Assembly (NCBI RefSeq): GCF_902459475.1 | Contig: NZ_LR699114.1 | Location: forward strand, 1,302,001-1,366,000 | DNA from: Aquicella lusitana | Lineage (GTDB): Bacteria > Pseudomonadota > Gammaproteobacteria > DSM-16500 | DNA length: 64,000 bases | Reading direction: 5' to 3' | Shown here: piece after piece, positions 32,343 to 41,236 of the stretch | Layout: each line of letters begins with the position of its first letter | Position numbering within the stretch: the first letter of the stretch is position 1 | Position numbers and translations under genes: made by a program | The notes under the pieces: generated by a model | Seen by the model: the letters and a program-made list of their open reading frames with translations, nothing else | Databases searched by the model: none | What the model was told of the DNA's origin: nothing

Positions 32343-32369
32343 GTGTATTATACTTTTTAAATAATACAC
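32343..32369 (+). promoter_or_regulatory. Inverted repeat at the RasGEF-like gene 2 promoter
   Basis: GTGTATTAT and ATAATACAC, a perfect 9-bp inverted repeat with a 9-bp spacer, ending 16 bp before the ATG. The left arm contains TATTATAC, which could be a -10. It may be an operator or an mRNA hairpin near the ribosome-binding site. Confidence 0.4.
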
Positions 32370-32385
32370 GAGGCCTGGAGCAGAT

Positions 32386-33993
32386 ATGACTAGCCCACGA
32401 CATCTACAACAAATTACCGATGAAGAAGTCGATTTTCTTACCCATGCGCTCACAGATGAGTTAGTTGCTTTTGAAATCAAGATCAAAACCGGTAAAAGAT
32501 TTAATAAGCATCAGTATGAAAAAGCCATTGAAAAACTCGCTGAAACACTTCACAAGCTAAGCGAAAAATCGTTTTTACAGCTTGACAATCTATCAAGTAT
32601 ACAAATAAGCGAAAACGAATCGCCACCTAGTCACCAGCGGTTTGCCAATGTTATAAACAATATATCGGAGCTAATCGTAAAAGAAACCATCTCTCAGAAA
32701 AACTTCAAAGACATGACACTTATAATGGAAAGGTGGATTGAAGTCATGAATAAGTGTTTACAAAAAAATGATTTCAATAGTGTTCAAACCATTCATTCGG
32801 CTATTAATAAAATTATTGAGCGGATTAATCCCAGGCTAAAAGAAGAATTATCTTCAAAAGCAGTGTCCACCTTAAACAAGGTGGAAAATTTGCATCTCGG
32901 CATTTATAAAAATGATCGACCCCTGTATCTGGATTTGGTGCTCAAGAAAAAGAAAGTCGTCCCTTATTTTGGCTCTTATAAAGGAAGAATAACGCTCCTC
33001 TCAGAGACATTAACTCAAGAAAAAAAAGGTGTACAGGCGCTAATGAAGCTTGAAAATTTTGATGAAATAATGGAATTCATCCGCAAAGCGATTAATCAAA
33101 AAAAACATAATGAACCGTCACTATCGCCCACTGACTTTGAAAAGTTAACCAGCTTACTTGAGAAAAATGACGAATCGATACCGCAAGAAAAAATTCAGGA
33201 TATAATTGGCCATCTTGGCGTTATCGCCAATGTACAGAGGGAAATAAATACCCTGGAAAAGGAAATTGCAGGATTTCAGTCGAAGATAGGACAGCGCCAT
33301 GTGAATGATGACATAATACTTCATATGCTCGTGCAAAAAAATATCGGCGATGAAGGGATGTTTTTTAACAGTGATCAAATACTGGATACGCTTAAATTAA
33401 ATTATTACGATAATTTATTCGCAAAACAAAAGCGGTTATTTGAGAGATATGCCAGCCATTATCGCACTTACGCCGAAGGATTTCTGCTCTATCCCGACGA
33501 AAAAGCGGCTCAGGCTTACCAATACCGCGGCGAAAATGAAACCCATCTAGGTAAATTCAGGTTTAACGCAGCGCAGGAAATATTCAAGCAATTAAATCGT
33601 CTTCCGACGCTTGAAAGCATAAGGGATGATACCAGGCAGATCAATAAATGGATTGAGCAAATAGACGCTCTTCTTGCGACCGTTGACATATTTAGTAAGA
33701 ATGAACTTACTCACAAACACAGACACGCACACAGCGTTAAAGTATACCTGCACAAGTTTGACTCATTCGGATTTCCTTTTCATTTTGAAGATTTGTTGGA
33801 TAATTTGCATGAATTACTCAACGCCACCAAAAATCAGGCGAAAGCTTTAATCAGCAAAAAAGAGGAAGAGGCAGCCGCACAGGATAATAGCTTGATAAAA
33901 GAAAGCAAAAAATCACCTTATGCTTTTTTTGAGCAGAAGCCCGAAAAAAGAGAAAAGGGTCACGCCCCTCCTCCCCGCAAACCTCATTTATAA
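32386..33993 (+). CDS. RasGEF-like domain protein 2, candidate effector
   Basis: A 535-residue soluble protein. Residues ~80-215 show the same RasGEF-like pattern as the protein at 6292-8283: PPSHQRFANVINNISEL, MERWIEVMNKC, KNDFNSVQTIHSAI followed by I-ERI, a NDRPLYLDLV segment, and VVPYFGSYKGRITLL (compare RasGEF PflG-yl-dL). The rest is helical with coiled coils, and the last ~25 residues are rich in Lys, Glu and Pro. GGAG lies 5 bp before the ATG. It is a diverged paralogue of the first RasGEF-like protein; overall identity looks low. An IS copy is inserted just 21 bp after the stop. Exchange activity is not demonstrated by sequence. Confidence 0.72.
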   Translation: MTSPRHLQQITDEEVDFLTHALTDELVAFEIKIKTGKRFNKHQYEKAIEKLAETLHKLSEKSFLQLDNLSSIQISENESPPSHQRFANVINNISELIVKETISQKNFKDMTLIMERWIEVMNKCLQKNDFNSVQTIHSAINKIIERINPRLKEELSSKAVSTLNKVENLHLGIYKNDRPLYLDLVLKKKKVVPYFGSYKGRITLLSETLTQEKKGVQALMKLENFDEIMEFIRKAINQKKHNEPSLSPTDFEKLTSLLEKNDESIPQEKIQDIIGHLGVIANVQREINTLEKEIAGFQSKIGQRHVNDDIILHMLVQKNIGDEGMFFNSDQILDTLKLNYYDNLFAKQKRLFERYASHYRTYAEGFLLYPDEKAAQAYQYRGENETHLGKFRFNAAQEIFKQLNRLPTLESIRDDTRQINKWIEQIDALLATVDIFSKNELTHKHRHAHSVKVYLHKFDSFGFPFHFEDLLDNLHELLNATKNQAKALISKKEEEAAAQDNSLIKESKKSPYAFFEQKPEKREKGHAPPPRKPHL

Positions 33994-34014
33994 AATAATA
34001 CTTATCTCATTATT

Positions 34015-35222
34015 TGTAAAAGTTCCGACTTGATCTGACAGTTACCCGTTTTTCAGTTACGGTTTTACTGTCAGTTCAAGTTGAGATTATCAACTTTTTC
34101 CTTCCAGATTCTTTTACCATCAATCAATGTCGCCATCGGAGTTCGGCCACAACACATTTTACCCTGATGTGTGCGTTCATTGTTGTAATAACCGAGCCAA
34201 TCATCCAGATCTTTTTGCAACTCGTCAATAGTTGTGTAAACTTTCTTTCGGAAAGCAACCTGATAAAACTCATTCAGAATCGTCCTATGAAAGCGTTCAC
34301 AGATGCCATTGGTCTGGGGTGATTGAGCTTTCGTTTTGGTGTGCTCAATATCATTGAGCGCCAAATACAACTCGTAATCGTGTTGCTCTACCTTGCCGCA
34401 AAACTCAGTGCCACGATCCGTTAATACGCGCAGCAAGCCCAAGCCTTGTTCTTCAAAGAATGGCAACACACGATCATTTAACAGGTCAGCAGATGTAATC
34501 GGTGTTTTTGTGGTATATAGCTTGCAATGAGCCACTTTGGAGTAGGTATCAACAAATGTTTGCTGATAAATGCGCCCAACACCCTTGAGATTGCCAACAT
34601 AAAAGGTATCTTGTGAACCAAGATAGCCAGGATGTGCTGTTTCAATTTCACCGCAGGCCATATCATCGTCTTTTTTGCGTTCTAGCGCGGCCAGTTGTGC
34701 TTCAGTTAGAATTAAGTTCTCCTCGGCAGATTTCTTTTCCAGTGCGGTTAGACGCTGTTTAAATGATGCCAAATCATGCCTTAGCCAGATGCAACGAACA
34801 CCGCTAGGAGAAACAAAAACACCTCTTTTCCTAAGCTCATTACTGACTCTTAATTGACCATGCGCGGGGTACTCAATGGCATAGTCCAATACAGCATTCT
34901 CTGTAGCTTCATCGGTGCGGTTCTTGATGTTTGGCTGCCGTCTGCTCTTGTCGAACAAGGTCTCAATGCCTCCTTGCTCAACTGCTGATTTATAACGATA
35001 AAACGTATCTCTGGAGAAGCCCATTACCTTGCAGGCTCTTGATACATTCCCTAGCTCTTCTGCCAAATTTAACAGACCGACCTTGTTTTTAATGATTTTT
35101 TGCGTACACTCGTACATAAGGTTACCTCTTTAATGTTTTGATTTTTACTCGACATAACTATCAAAACGGGTAACCTTACTTTTTTCAAGTAGCAAGTGTC
35201 AGATTAGATCGGAACTAATGCA
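34015..35222 (-). mobile_element. IS481-type insertion sequence, copy 2, complete
   Basis: Same 1208-bp element as at 4793-6000, in the same orientation and apparently identical. It is flanked by a different 7-bp direct repeat, CATTATT, at 34008-34014 and 35223-35229. Two copies with distinct 7-bp duplications show independent transposition with a fixed 7-bp staggered cut. Confidence 0.95.
34071..35117 (-). CDS. IS481-family DDE transposase, copy 2
   Basis: Identical in sequence to the transposase of copy 1: N-terminal helix-turn-helix region and rve-type catalytic core with VDTYSK, LTDRGTEF and the NGICERFHR segment, 348 residues, undamaged. It is transcribed toward the RasGEF-like gene 2. 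Confidence 0.95.
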   Translation of the reverse strand: MYECTQKIIKNKVGLLNLAEELGNVSRACKVMGFSRDTFYRYKSAVEQGGIETLFDKSRRQPNIKNRTDEATENAVLDYAIEYPAHGQLRVSNELRKRGVFVSPSGVRCIWLRHDLASFKQRLTALEKKSAEENLILTEAQLAALERKKDDDMACGEIETAHPGYLGSQDTFYVGNLKGVGRIYQQTFVDTYSKVAHCKLYTTKTPITSADLLNDRVLPFFEEQGLGLLRVLTDRGTEFCGKVEQHDYELYLALNDIEHTKTKAQSPQTNGICERFHRTILNEFYQVAFRKKVYTTIDELQKDLDDWLGYYNNERTHQGKMCCGRTPMATLIDGKRIWKEKVDNLNLN

Positions 35223-35335
35223 CATTATTAAATTGGATTGAAAAATCTGGTTAAGATAAAGCTGCCAATGCAGATTTATTTACTTCATTATATTTTTCTT
35301 TACATCCGTTTAATAAATCCGCAAATGTCAAATCA

Positions 35336-35923
35336 TCATTTCTTGTTTAGCTTATTATTGCCCATTTCTTCTCGCCGGATAGCCAGCATTTTCTCAAGCG
35401 AGCCAAACCGGCAATCTTCGCTCAGTAAATCAATATAGAGTTCTCCATTCAAATGGCCGACCTCATGTTGAATGAGCCTTGCCAAAAATCCGCGTGCGGT
35501 GCCCGTTATGGTTTTCCCATTCCCATCGCAGGCCTCATAATGAATTGCAGTGTATCGATATACTTCACCCATCTTGTCTGTAACTGAATAACACCCCTCC
35601 CAATCCTTATTTTTTCCTTCTTCCAGAATAGGAAAATAAACCGGGTTAATCAACACCGTTGGCGGAAGCGTATCGTATACCTCCTTGCGTATCCTTTTCG
35701 CTTCGGGTGGTACTTGAATAATGGCTATGCGCAGCGGCATGCCCACCTGAGTTGCTGCGAGACCAGCAGGTTTGCCAAGAGGACTTTCAAGATCAGAAAA
35801 GAACACTCGCAATTCTTCTATAAACTGACGTATTTCTTCATCCAGGGGAAAGCTTACTTCTCGCGCGGGTTCTCGCAATACTCGATGGTCCGCCAGATCG
35901 TGCGTGACTAATTGCAATTTCAT
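35336..35923 (-). CDS. def: Peptide deformylase-like metalloenzyme
   Basis: Removes the formyl group from the N-terminal Met of new proteins. The three family motifs are present: GLAATQVG at 54-61 (family GxGLAAxQ), EGCYS with the metal ligand Cys111 (family EGCLS), and QHEVGHLNG with His153, Glu154, His157. The substitutions in motifs 1 and 2 and the sparse surroundings suggest a secondary or type II/III deformylase; the main def next to fmt is not in this window. Its start overlaps the upstream glucoamylase stop by 4 nt, an odd partner. Confidence 0.85.
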   Translation of the reverse strand: MKLQLVTHDLADHRVLREPAREVSFPLDEEIRQFIEELRVFFSDLESPLGKPAGLAATQVGMPLRIAIIQVPPEAKRIRKEVYDTLPPTVLINPVYFPILEEGKNKDWEGCYSVTDKMGEVYRYTAIHYEACDGNGKTITGTARGFLARLIQHEVGHLNGELYIDLLSEDCRFGSLEKMLAIRREEMGNNKLNKK

Positions 35924-37416
35924 ACTACAACCTCACCCAAAGCTGCACGCGTCCGCATTGCATCCAATAGACTGGCATAATTCCAGGTTAAATCGCGTGC
36001 GCTACGGGGCTTGCCGCTTGCCCGGTCAATTTGTTCTGACAAATGGTAACAAGTACGATCTGCGTAACAGGTTGCATAGCGTTTCACGCTTTTCAGGCTA
36101 TTATCCCCTTCCTCAATTAAGCGGTTAACGAGGCCAAAGAATTTATCCGGTTGTTCTGAGGCAAGAATAACCTCTTCTTTATCAAGATTGGTATAAAACT
36201 GTTGGAAAAAGAAAATATTATTATGCGTTATCCTCACGCTTCCTTCACCTAAATAGTTTTTTGCCAGCGCATAATAATATTGCGCCAGCGCATTAGTGGT
36301 TAAAACCCAGGGATTGCCGTAGCTTGAATGGTTGCCATCATAAATATCGCCAGGATAGCGGCCAATAAGCGGCGCTGCCGTCTTATTGGTGATATTTATT
36401 TTATAAAGCGGTGCAAACGCATTTCGTAGAAAATAGGCTGAACTCAACACACTGTCGCTAGTTAATGCAAAGGGATCATTGGGATCATGAATATCTCCGT
36501 ACAAGGCTCCTAAAATGATGGAGATATTCATGCCGCCACCTTTATAGTATTGCTGATTCACTGTCTCGCTCGCATAACCTACGTTGGGATTCCAGTGCTT
36601 TTGCAATGAAGAAGTTATTTGTCTTGCGGTATTGGTATAATAATCCGCCTGTTGCACCTTGCCAAATTGACGGGCTAACGCGGCGCCTTCCAATAAAGCT
36701 TTGCGCTGCACCATTTTCGTGAAAAAATGGTCCGGGTCATTGACTTCCTCCCACAAATCAAATGTTGTGTTTTGCCACCGCGACGCAACATAGTCTAAGT
36801 CAAGCAATACCATTTCAAGCAGTTTTTCGCGCACGCGCTTTTGCTCGCCTTCCTGCATGGCTAATTTTGCAATCGCAGTGATTGCTATTGCCCGCAAGGC
36901 GGGACCGTCATTTTGCGGCCTGCCCCAATCGCCTTCCCAGATTGTTGCATCAATATTATATTTGGGCTGGCCCAGTGTCTCCTCACCTGCTTTTGAAACC
37001 TGCTTTTGAGCGATAGATTCAAAGTCAACATAGTTCAACAGGTATTGCTTCAGCTTTTTCTTGTCCTCAACGGCAGCCTGCGCATAAAGCTGAACAACCG
37101 TATTCATAGTAATGGCTGCGTCTCTTACCCAGTGAAACTGGTAATCCTGTGAAAATATCTGATCCTGTTTGGAAGGCGAAGCAAGCACAGCACCCGGTTT
37201 GGAATGTATTAAACGTCCATCCACTTCCTTCGTTAAAGTATGCTCTTCCGTTGTGATGTTATCGAACAAATACTGTTTGATATAGCCCAGCTCCTCCAAA
37301 GTGAAAGGAGGATTCGCCACTACTAAAAGTGGATGGCTTGAAGCAAAAACGCTTGTTGTCAAGCTCATCAGAATGACTGCCCTTACCATTATAAATTTCA
37401 ATCCATGAACGAGCAT
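35920..37416 (-). CDS. Secreted GH15 glucoamylase
   Basis: Releases glucose from starch or glycogen. An exported protein of about 498 residues: an N-terminal signal segment ends VFASS, and the glycoside hydrolase family 15 (alpha/alpha)6 barrel follows with FHWVRDAAI, WEGDWGRPQNDGPALRA, FDLWEEV (general acid Glu), RYPGDIYDGN, GNPWVLTT and DLTWNYASLLDA. These patterns resemble the fungal/Legionella GamA type. The start is uncertain: ATG at 37416 has GGGATGG upstream, ATG at 37389 gives a cleaner signal peptide, and GTG at 37470 is also in frame. GamA of Legionella is type II secreted, which would fit here. Confidence 0.88.
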   Translation of the reverse strand: MLVHGLKFIMVRAVILMSLTTSVFASSHPLLVVANPPFTLEELGYIKQYLFDNITTEEHTLTKEVDGRLIHSKPGAVLASPSKQDQIFSQDYQFHWVRDAAITMNTVVQLYAQAAVEDKKKLKQYLLNYVDFESIAQKQVSKAGEETLGQPKYNIDATIWEGDWGRPQNDGPALRAIAITAIAKLAMQEGEQKRVREKLLEMVLLDLDYVASRWQNTTFDLWEEVNDPDHFFTKMVQRKALLEGAALARQFGKVQQADYYTNTARQITSSLQKHWNPNVGYASETVNQQYYKGGGMNISIILGALYGDIHDPNDPFALTSDSVLSSAYFLRNAFAPLYKINITNKTAAPLIGRYPGDIYDGNHSSYGNPWVLTTNALAQYYYALAKNYLGEGSVRITHNNIFFFQQFYTNLDKEEVILASEQPDKFFGLVNRLIEEGDNSLKSVKRYATCYADRTCYHLSEQIDRASGKPRSARDLTWNYASLLDAMRTRAALGEVVV

Positions 37417-37590
37417 GATCGCCATCCCATAAAATAGAGTCAATAAAATAAATGAGTCTAATAAGCTCACTAACCATTTTCAATGACGGTAAGCATAAAA
37501 AATTTCGGAAAGGTTGTTCAAGGATGTTATGCGGCTTCTGGTATAACATCGGTTCCCAGCGCTGACTCCATTTTCTTTTGGCGCAAATAA

Positions 37591-37617
37591 AAAAGCCGCT
37601 CAGGGGGAGCGGCTTTT
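37591..37617 (-). terminator. Rho-independent terminator of the GDSL lipase gene
   Basis: Stem GCCGCTC/GAGCGGC with a 5-nt loop, extended by A/T pairs. On the minus strand the stem is followed by TTTTTTATTT. It lies 20 bp after the lipase stop and upstream of the glucoamylase gene. Confidence 0.85.
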
Positions 37618-37636
37618 AAAGATAGACAATCTGCCT

Positions 37637-38776
37637 TTAAACACGCGGGTAATTTTGATCGATAAAACCAATAATATCCTTGGCTAATACGGAATGCATC
37701 ACAGCGGTGGGATGGATATGGTCCCAGAAAACATATTCATCCGGACTCCTGCAGGGTAATTCACCCTCAGCAGCCTTCTCACTTGTTTTATAAGCTTCCG
37801 CCAAAGCTGGTGTGGTAGCAATCTGGTGTGCAAAAGCTGCTGGGTCTAATTTGGGTTGTTCAGCTCCCGAATCCGTAAAAGACGCGGATTTTATTTTCAT
37901 TCGCATTTGCTCCTGCAGCTGCTGGGCAATCGCTTCTTCCGTCAGTGACGCCTGTTTTTGCTTTCGTGTATAACCGCCCTGCCAACAAGCCGCGCCTGTA
38001 TTTTTGATATGCAGCTGATATTTTTTATTGAAAACATCAGGATTCTCGATTAACTGCGCGAACAGCGTACTCACATCATAAAGATGGATATTTATATTCT
38101 TATAACCGTCCTGAATCTGTGTCACTGCTTCAGCCAGTTTGGTATTGTGCATTGCAGTCAGTTCATGCAAATTTTGCACCATGTTATTCTCTTTCGCATA
38201 AGGCGTTAGCGACAGATCGGGTAAATTGATGATGAGGAAATTGACACCGCCGCGATAAATCAGACTTTCGATCGTCGCTTTGATATTGGCGACCACATCT
38301 GTCGTCAGCTGATCCACTTCAGTCGAACCTTTCAAATAATCATTTCCTCCAATCCAGATAACAAACAATGTCATGGAGCGATCGCCAAATGCTGAACGCA
38401 GCAAGTAGCTGTTTAATGAAGCCGTCAAACTGTAAGGAAGATAACCATTCACGGGATTATGAAAAATGGCTGTTTCACCGCCAATGGCGTAATTGTCCGA
38501 GCTGATGTAATTGCTGTCATATAAATATTTGGCGACCGCTTCGGACCAGACATAACCATTGGAAAACCTGCCTTCAAAATAAGGCGGGGATTTAGGAAGA
38601 TAACCGAAATCGAAGGAATATAAATTGCCATTATCAGAAAGGCTGTCGCCAAAAAACAGAATCTTATTATAGGGATAAGCACCATCAGCCAAGCCCGAGA
38701 CAGGATAGGCAGCAAAGAGAAACCATGCTAAGACAATGCAAAACACATTAAAAATCTTATGATTATTCTGCTTCAT
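37637..38776 (-). CDS. Secreted GDSL (SGNH) lipase/acylhydrolase
   Basis: A 379-residue exported enzyme that should hydrolyse ester bonds of lipids or lysophospholipids. The signal peptide covers the first ~30 residues. The SGNH blocks are visible: GDSLSDNGN (block I, nucleophile Ser), the Gly block, WIGGNDYL (block III Asn), and DHIHPTAV (block V, catalytic Asp and His). The family includes Legionella PlaA-type lysophospholipases. The ATG at 38776 is chosen for AGGA upstream, over an ATG five codons earlier. A strong terminator follows. Confidence 0.9.
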   Translation of the reverse strand: MKQNNHKIFNVFCIVLAWFLFAAYPVSGLADGAYPYNKILFFGDSLSDNGNLYSFDFGYLPKSPPYFEGRFSNGYVWSEAVAKYLYDSNYISSDNYAIGGETAIFHNPVNGYLPYSLTASLNSYLLRSAFGDRSMTLFVIWIGGNDYLKGSTEVDQLTTDVVANIKATIESLIYRGGVNFLIINLPDLSLTPYAKENNMVQNLHELTAMHNTKLAEAVTQIQDGYKNINIHLYDVSTLFAQLIENPDVFNKKYQLHIKNTGAACWQGGYTRKQKQASLTEEAIAQQLQEQMRMKIKSASFTDSGAEQPKLDPAAFAHQIATTPALAEAYKTSEKAAEGELPCRSPDEYVFWDHIHPTAVMHSVLAKDIIGFIDQNYPRV

Positions 38777-38858
38777 TCCTATTCCTATCATTTAGTGTTA
38801 TCGATCTTTTCTACCTTAAAACTACTCAGTTATCAATAAGGAAGTTTGCGGCTTTTGA

Positions 38859-39347
38859 CTAACCAAAAAGCATATGTCTTATTCTTTTCCTGCCAACGAC
38901 AAGGACAAATTCAGCCGCGACAACGTATACGGCAAAGAGCATGAGCACCCATATCTGTATCGCCCAAAAAACGGGAGAAACCAGCCTGGCGGCAATATAG
39001 CCGGAGGCAGTCTGCAGGCCACTGTAGTGAATATAAAAAGAAACAAGATCTTCACCCATGCGAAAGACCAGTGTGAAAAAGCCGTAAACACAAAACTTCC
39101 AGAGAATGTTATATATCATGGGCTTGCTGGAAAACGCGTTGAGAATAGGAAGTGAATTCACGATAATGAGTAGCTTACCCGCCAACAGTGCACCGAGGCT
39201 AGCCGCTAGATAACTTCCAAAACCCGGTTCGCTTATCCTCATCATGAGTCGCTCCGTCAGATTGATAAGATTAAACGTAATCATGAAAAAAATAATGGCG
39301 GGAACCGCGTGAATTGTTTCCTCTTTGAGCCTGCTGATGATGACCAT
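38859..39347 (-). CDS. Integral membrane protein, unknown
   Basis: A 162-residue protein with four hydrophobic segments (roughly residues 12-28, 40-65, 78-95, 125-150) and an Arg/Lys-rich C-terminus. AAGGA lies 7 bp before the ATG at 39347; a longer frame to 39434 has no supporting site. No family recognised with certainty. Divergent from the HdeD-like gene, so the two may share a regulatory region. Confidence 0.7.
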   Translation of the reverse strand: MVIISRLKEETIHAVPAIIFFMITFNLINLTERLMMRISEPGFGSYLAASLGALLAGKLLIIVNSLPILNAFSSKPMIYNILWKFCVYGFFTLVFRMGEDLVSFYIHYSGLQTASGYIAARLVSPVFWAIQIWVLMLFAVYVVAAEFVLVVGRKRIRHMLFG

Positions 39348-39493
39348 TTTAGGTCCTTGACTGTCCCTTGATTGAATCATGCAGCACATTAAAAAGCAGG
39401 TCAAGCTAGCGGATAGTGGATAAGCGTATTCCACAAGAAGTATTAACAGTTATGCTATAGTGTCATAAGGAAAATCTACATAAGGACGGAACC

Positions 39494-40069
39494 ATGAGCG
39501 CACTTAAGGTCAATTATCAGGAGTTACTGGTTATAACAAAAAACTGGGGCTGGTTTCTCGCCTGGGGTATCGTGTTTATTGTTCTTGGCATCGCAGCCAT
39601 CAGCGCAGCTACCATTGCGACCTTTATCTCCGTTGTCTTTTTGGGCCTGCTGTTATTTTTGGGTGGCGTCGTTGTCATTGTCGACAGTTTTACTAGCTGG
39701 CGGCAAAAGTGGGGCGGCTTTTTATTACATCTTATTATGGGACTGTTATATTTAGTGGCCGGACTGATGGTCATCTATAGCCCTGTTTTAGCCACTGTTT
39801 CATTAACACTTGTGCTGGGCGTATTCTTTATTGTGCAAGGCCTCTTTCGCATTATCTACTCCCTCACCATCCAACTGCTCAATTGGGGATGGAACCTGTT
39901 TAACGGTATTATCACCCTGTTCTTAGGCATCATCATTATGGCGAATTGGCCCGAGGCAAGCCTCTATATCATTGGGCTCTTTGTGGGCATTGATTTATTA
40001 TTTTGCGGCTGGACTTATGTGATGATAGCGTTGTCCGCACGATCCTTTCCGGGGCCTAAAGCAGGCTAA
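39494..40069 (+). CDS. HdeD-family acid-resistance membrane protein
   Basis: A 191-residue inner-membrane protein of the HdeD/DUF308 family. Six hydrophobic helices in three similar pairs, each with a short W/G-rich turn (for example RQKWGGFLLHLIMGLLYLVAG), are the family hallmark. E. coli HdeD contributes to acid resistance at high cell density; the function here is inferred. AAGGACGG precedes the ATG by about 7 bp. Confidence 0.85.
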   Translation: MSALKVNYQELLVITKNWGWFLAWGIVFIVLGIAAISAATIATFISVVFLGLLLFLGGVVVIVDSFTSWRQKWGGFLLHLIMGLLYLVAGLMVIYSPVLATVSLTLVLGVFFIVQGLFRIIYSLTIQLLNWGWNLFNGIITLFLGIIIMANWPEASLYIIGLFVGIDLLFCGWTYVMIALSARSFPGPKAG

Positions 40070-40082
40070 AGTCCCATTGGAA

Positions 40083-40112
40083 AATAGGTTCCCGCGCAGG
40101 CAGGAACCTATT
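40083..40112. terminator. Hairpin after the HdeD-like gene
   Basis: Perfect arms AATAGGTTCC and GGAACCTATT with a 10-nt loop, 14 bp after the stop. No U-tract follows; it lies between two convergent genes and could serve both. Confidence 0.5.
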
Positions 40113-40174
40113 CATCACCGGGGCGGGACAATAAATTAAACTACAAGCCTCGACTGGTACCCTCTCTTTATCGG

Positions 40175-41122
40175 TTATACACCCAGAGCAGCTTCTATGG
40201 TGGGGCGAATAGACAGCGTGCTATACCGAGCAAAATCACCATCTTGCGCGACAGGCTTCAATTCACCGTTCATGGCAAACCCCCATGTTTGCTTGGATTC
40301 CGGATAGCTTGGGCCATGACTGGTCCAATCAATGCCATTACCGCGGCCATGATCGGTCGTCAAGATGACCAGGGTCTCTTTATCAATGTGTAACCGGGCA
40401 AGTGTCGTAAAAAGGGTATCCAAATAATCATCATAGGCCATTAAAGCCGTATGATAGCCGGCAAGATTGTTATGGTGCGCCTGGGTATCCGCGTCCCCCA
40501 GTGATATCCACATAAAGCGGGGCTGGAATTTTTCCAGGTAATGCAGCGATTGCGCAAAGGTATATTTATCGAAACGATCCGCACCTGCGGGATGGTCTGA
40601 TTTTTGTTTTTCATTTAAGTCGGCCATCACATTATCCGATTTTTGGGTTTCAGGATCTAACACGGGCACATTGCCTGAATTGGTATAGGTTGCGCCTGCA
40701 ATGTGCTCAAACGATAGGTAAACCTGAGACCAAGATGAAAAAACTGCCACGTCCTTTTTGCTTAAGGCGAGTTTATGCAGAATATTTTCTCCCAGTGTTT
40801 CTACCTGAATTCGGCCGCAGCCATTCCCATCACATGGCTGCACAGCACCCGCCATCTGACTTTGATAGGAGGGAAGACTGATCGGGATCGAGGCCACTTC
40901 CATGGTTGAATGGCTGTCTGGCGCGCCATAAAACTTGCCCTTATCCGCGCGCTTCCAGAGTTTAGAAAAATAAACACGGTCAATGAACACATCCTGCCAG
41001 CGCACGCCATCCAGCGTCACATAAATGACGCGCTTGATTGGCTCCGGCTGGGATGATTCGGTAGCAGCATGCGCAACAGGCAGCAACGCGGCTAACAGGA
41101 AACATGAGACAGATCGCAGCAT
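40175..41122 (-). CDS. Secreted alkaline-phosphatase-superfamily phosphoesterase
   Basis: A 315-residue exported enzyme. The signal peptide (MLRSVSCFLLAALLPVAHA) is followed by the superfamily metal site: VTLDGVRW (first metal-binding Asp), the segment SHSTMEVASIPISLPSYQS that would carry the nucleophile, SLGDADTQAHHN and TTDHGRG (metal ligands). It belongs to the phosphodiesterase/arylsulfatase-like group; the substrate is unknown. The frame is open further upstream, but the signal peptide and AAAGGA 8 bp before 41122 fix the start. Divergent from the DJ-1/PfpI gene. Confidence 0.85.
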   Translation of the reverse strand: MLRSVSCFLLAALLPVAHAATESSQPEPIKRVIYVTLDGVRWQDVFIDRVYFSKLWKRADKGKFYGAPDSHSTMEVASIPISLPSYQSQMAGAVQPCDGNGCGRIQVETLGENILHKLALSKKDVAVFSSWSQVYLSFEHIAGATYTNSGNVPVLDPETQKSDNVMADLNEKQKSDHPAGADRFDKYTFAQSLHYLEKFQPRFMWISLGDADTQAHHNNLAGYHTALMAYDDYLDTLFTTLARLHIDKETLVILTTDHGRGNGIDWTSHGPSYPESKQTWGFAMNGELKPVAQDGDFARYSTLSIRPTIEAALGV

Positions 41123-41236
41123 ACAAGGATTCCTTTCCATTAGAAAAGCCCTATCATCTGCTAATTTTTTAAATACCACAACTACGTCTGCCATGGATTG
41201 TATATAATAGGGAGCATTACAGTAAGGAAGAAAGTG

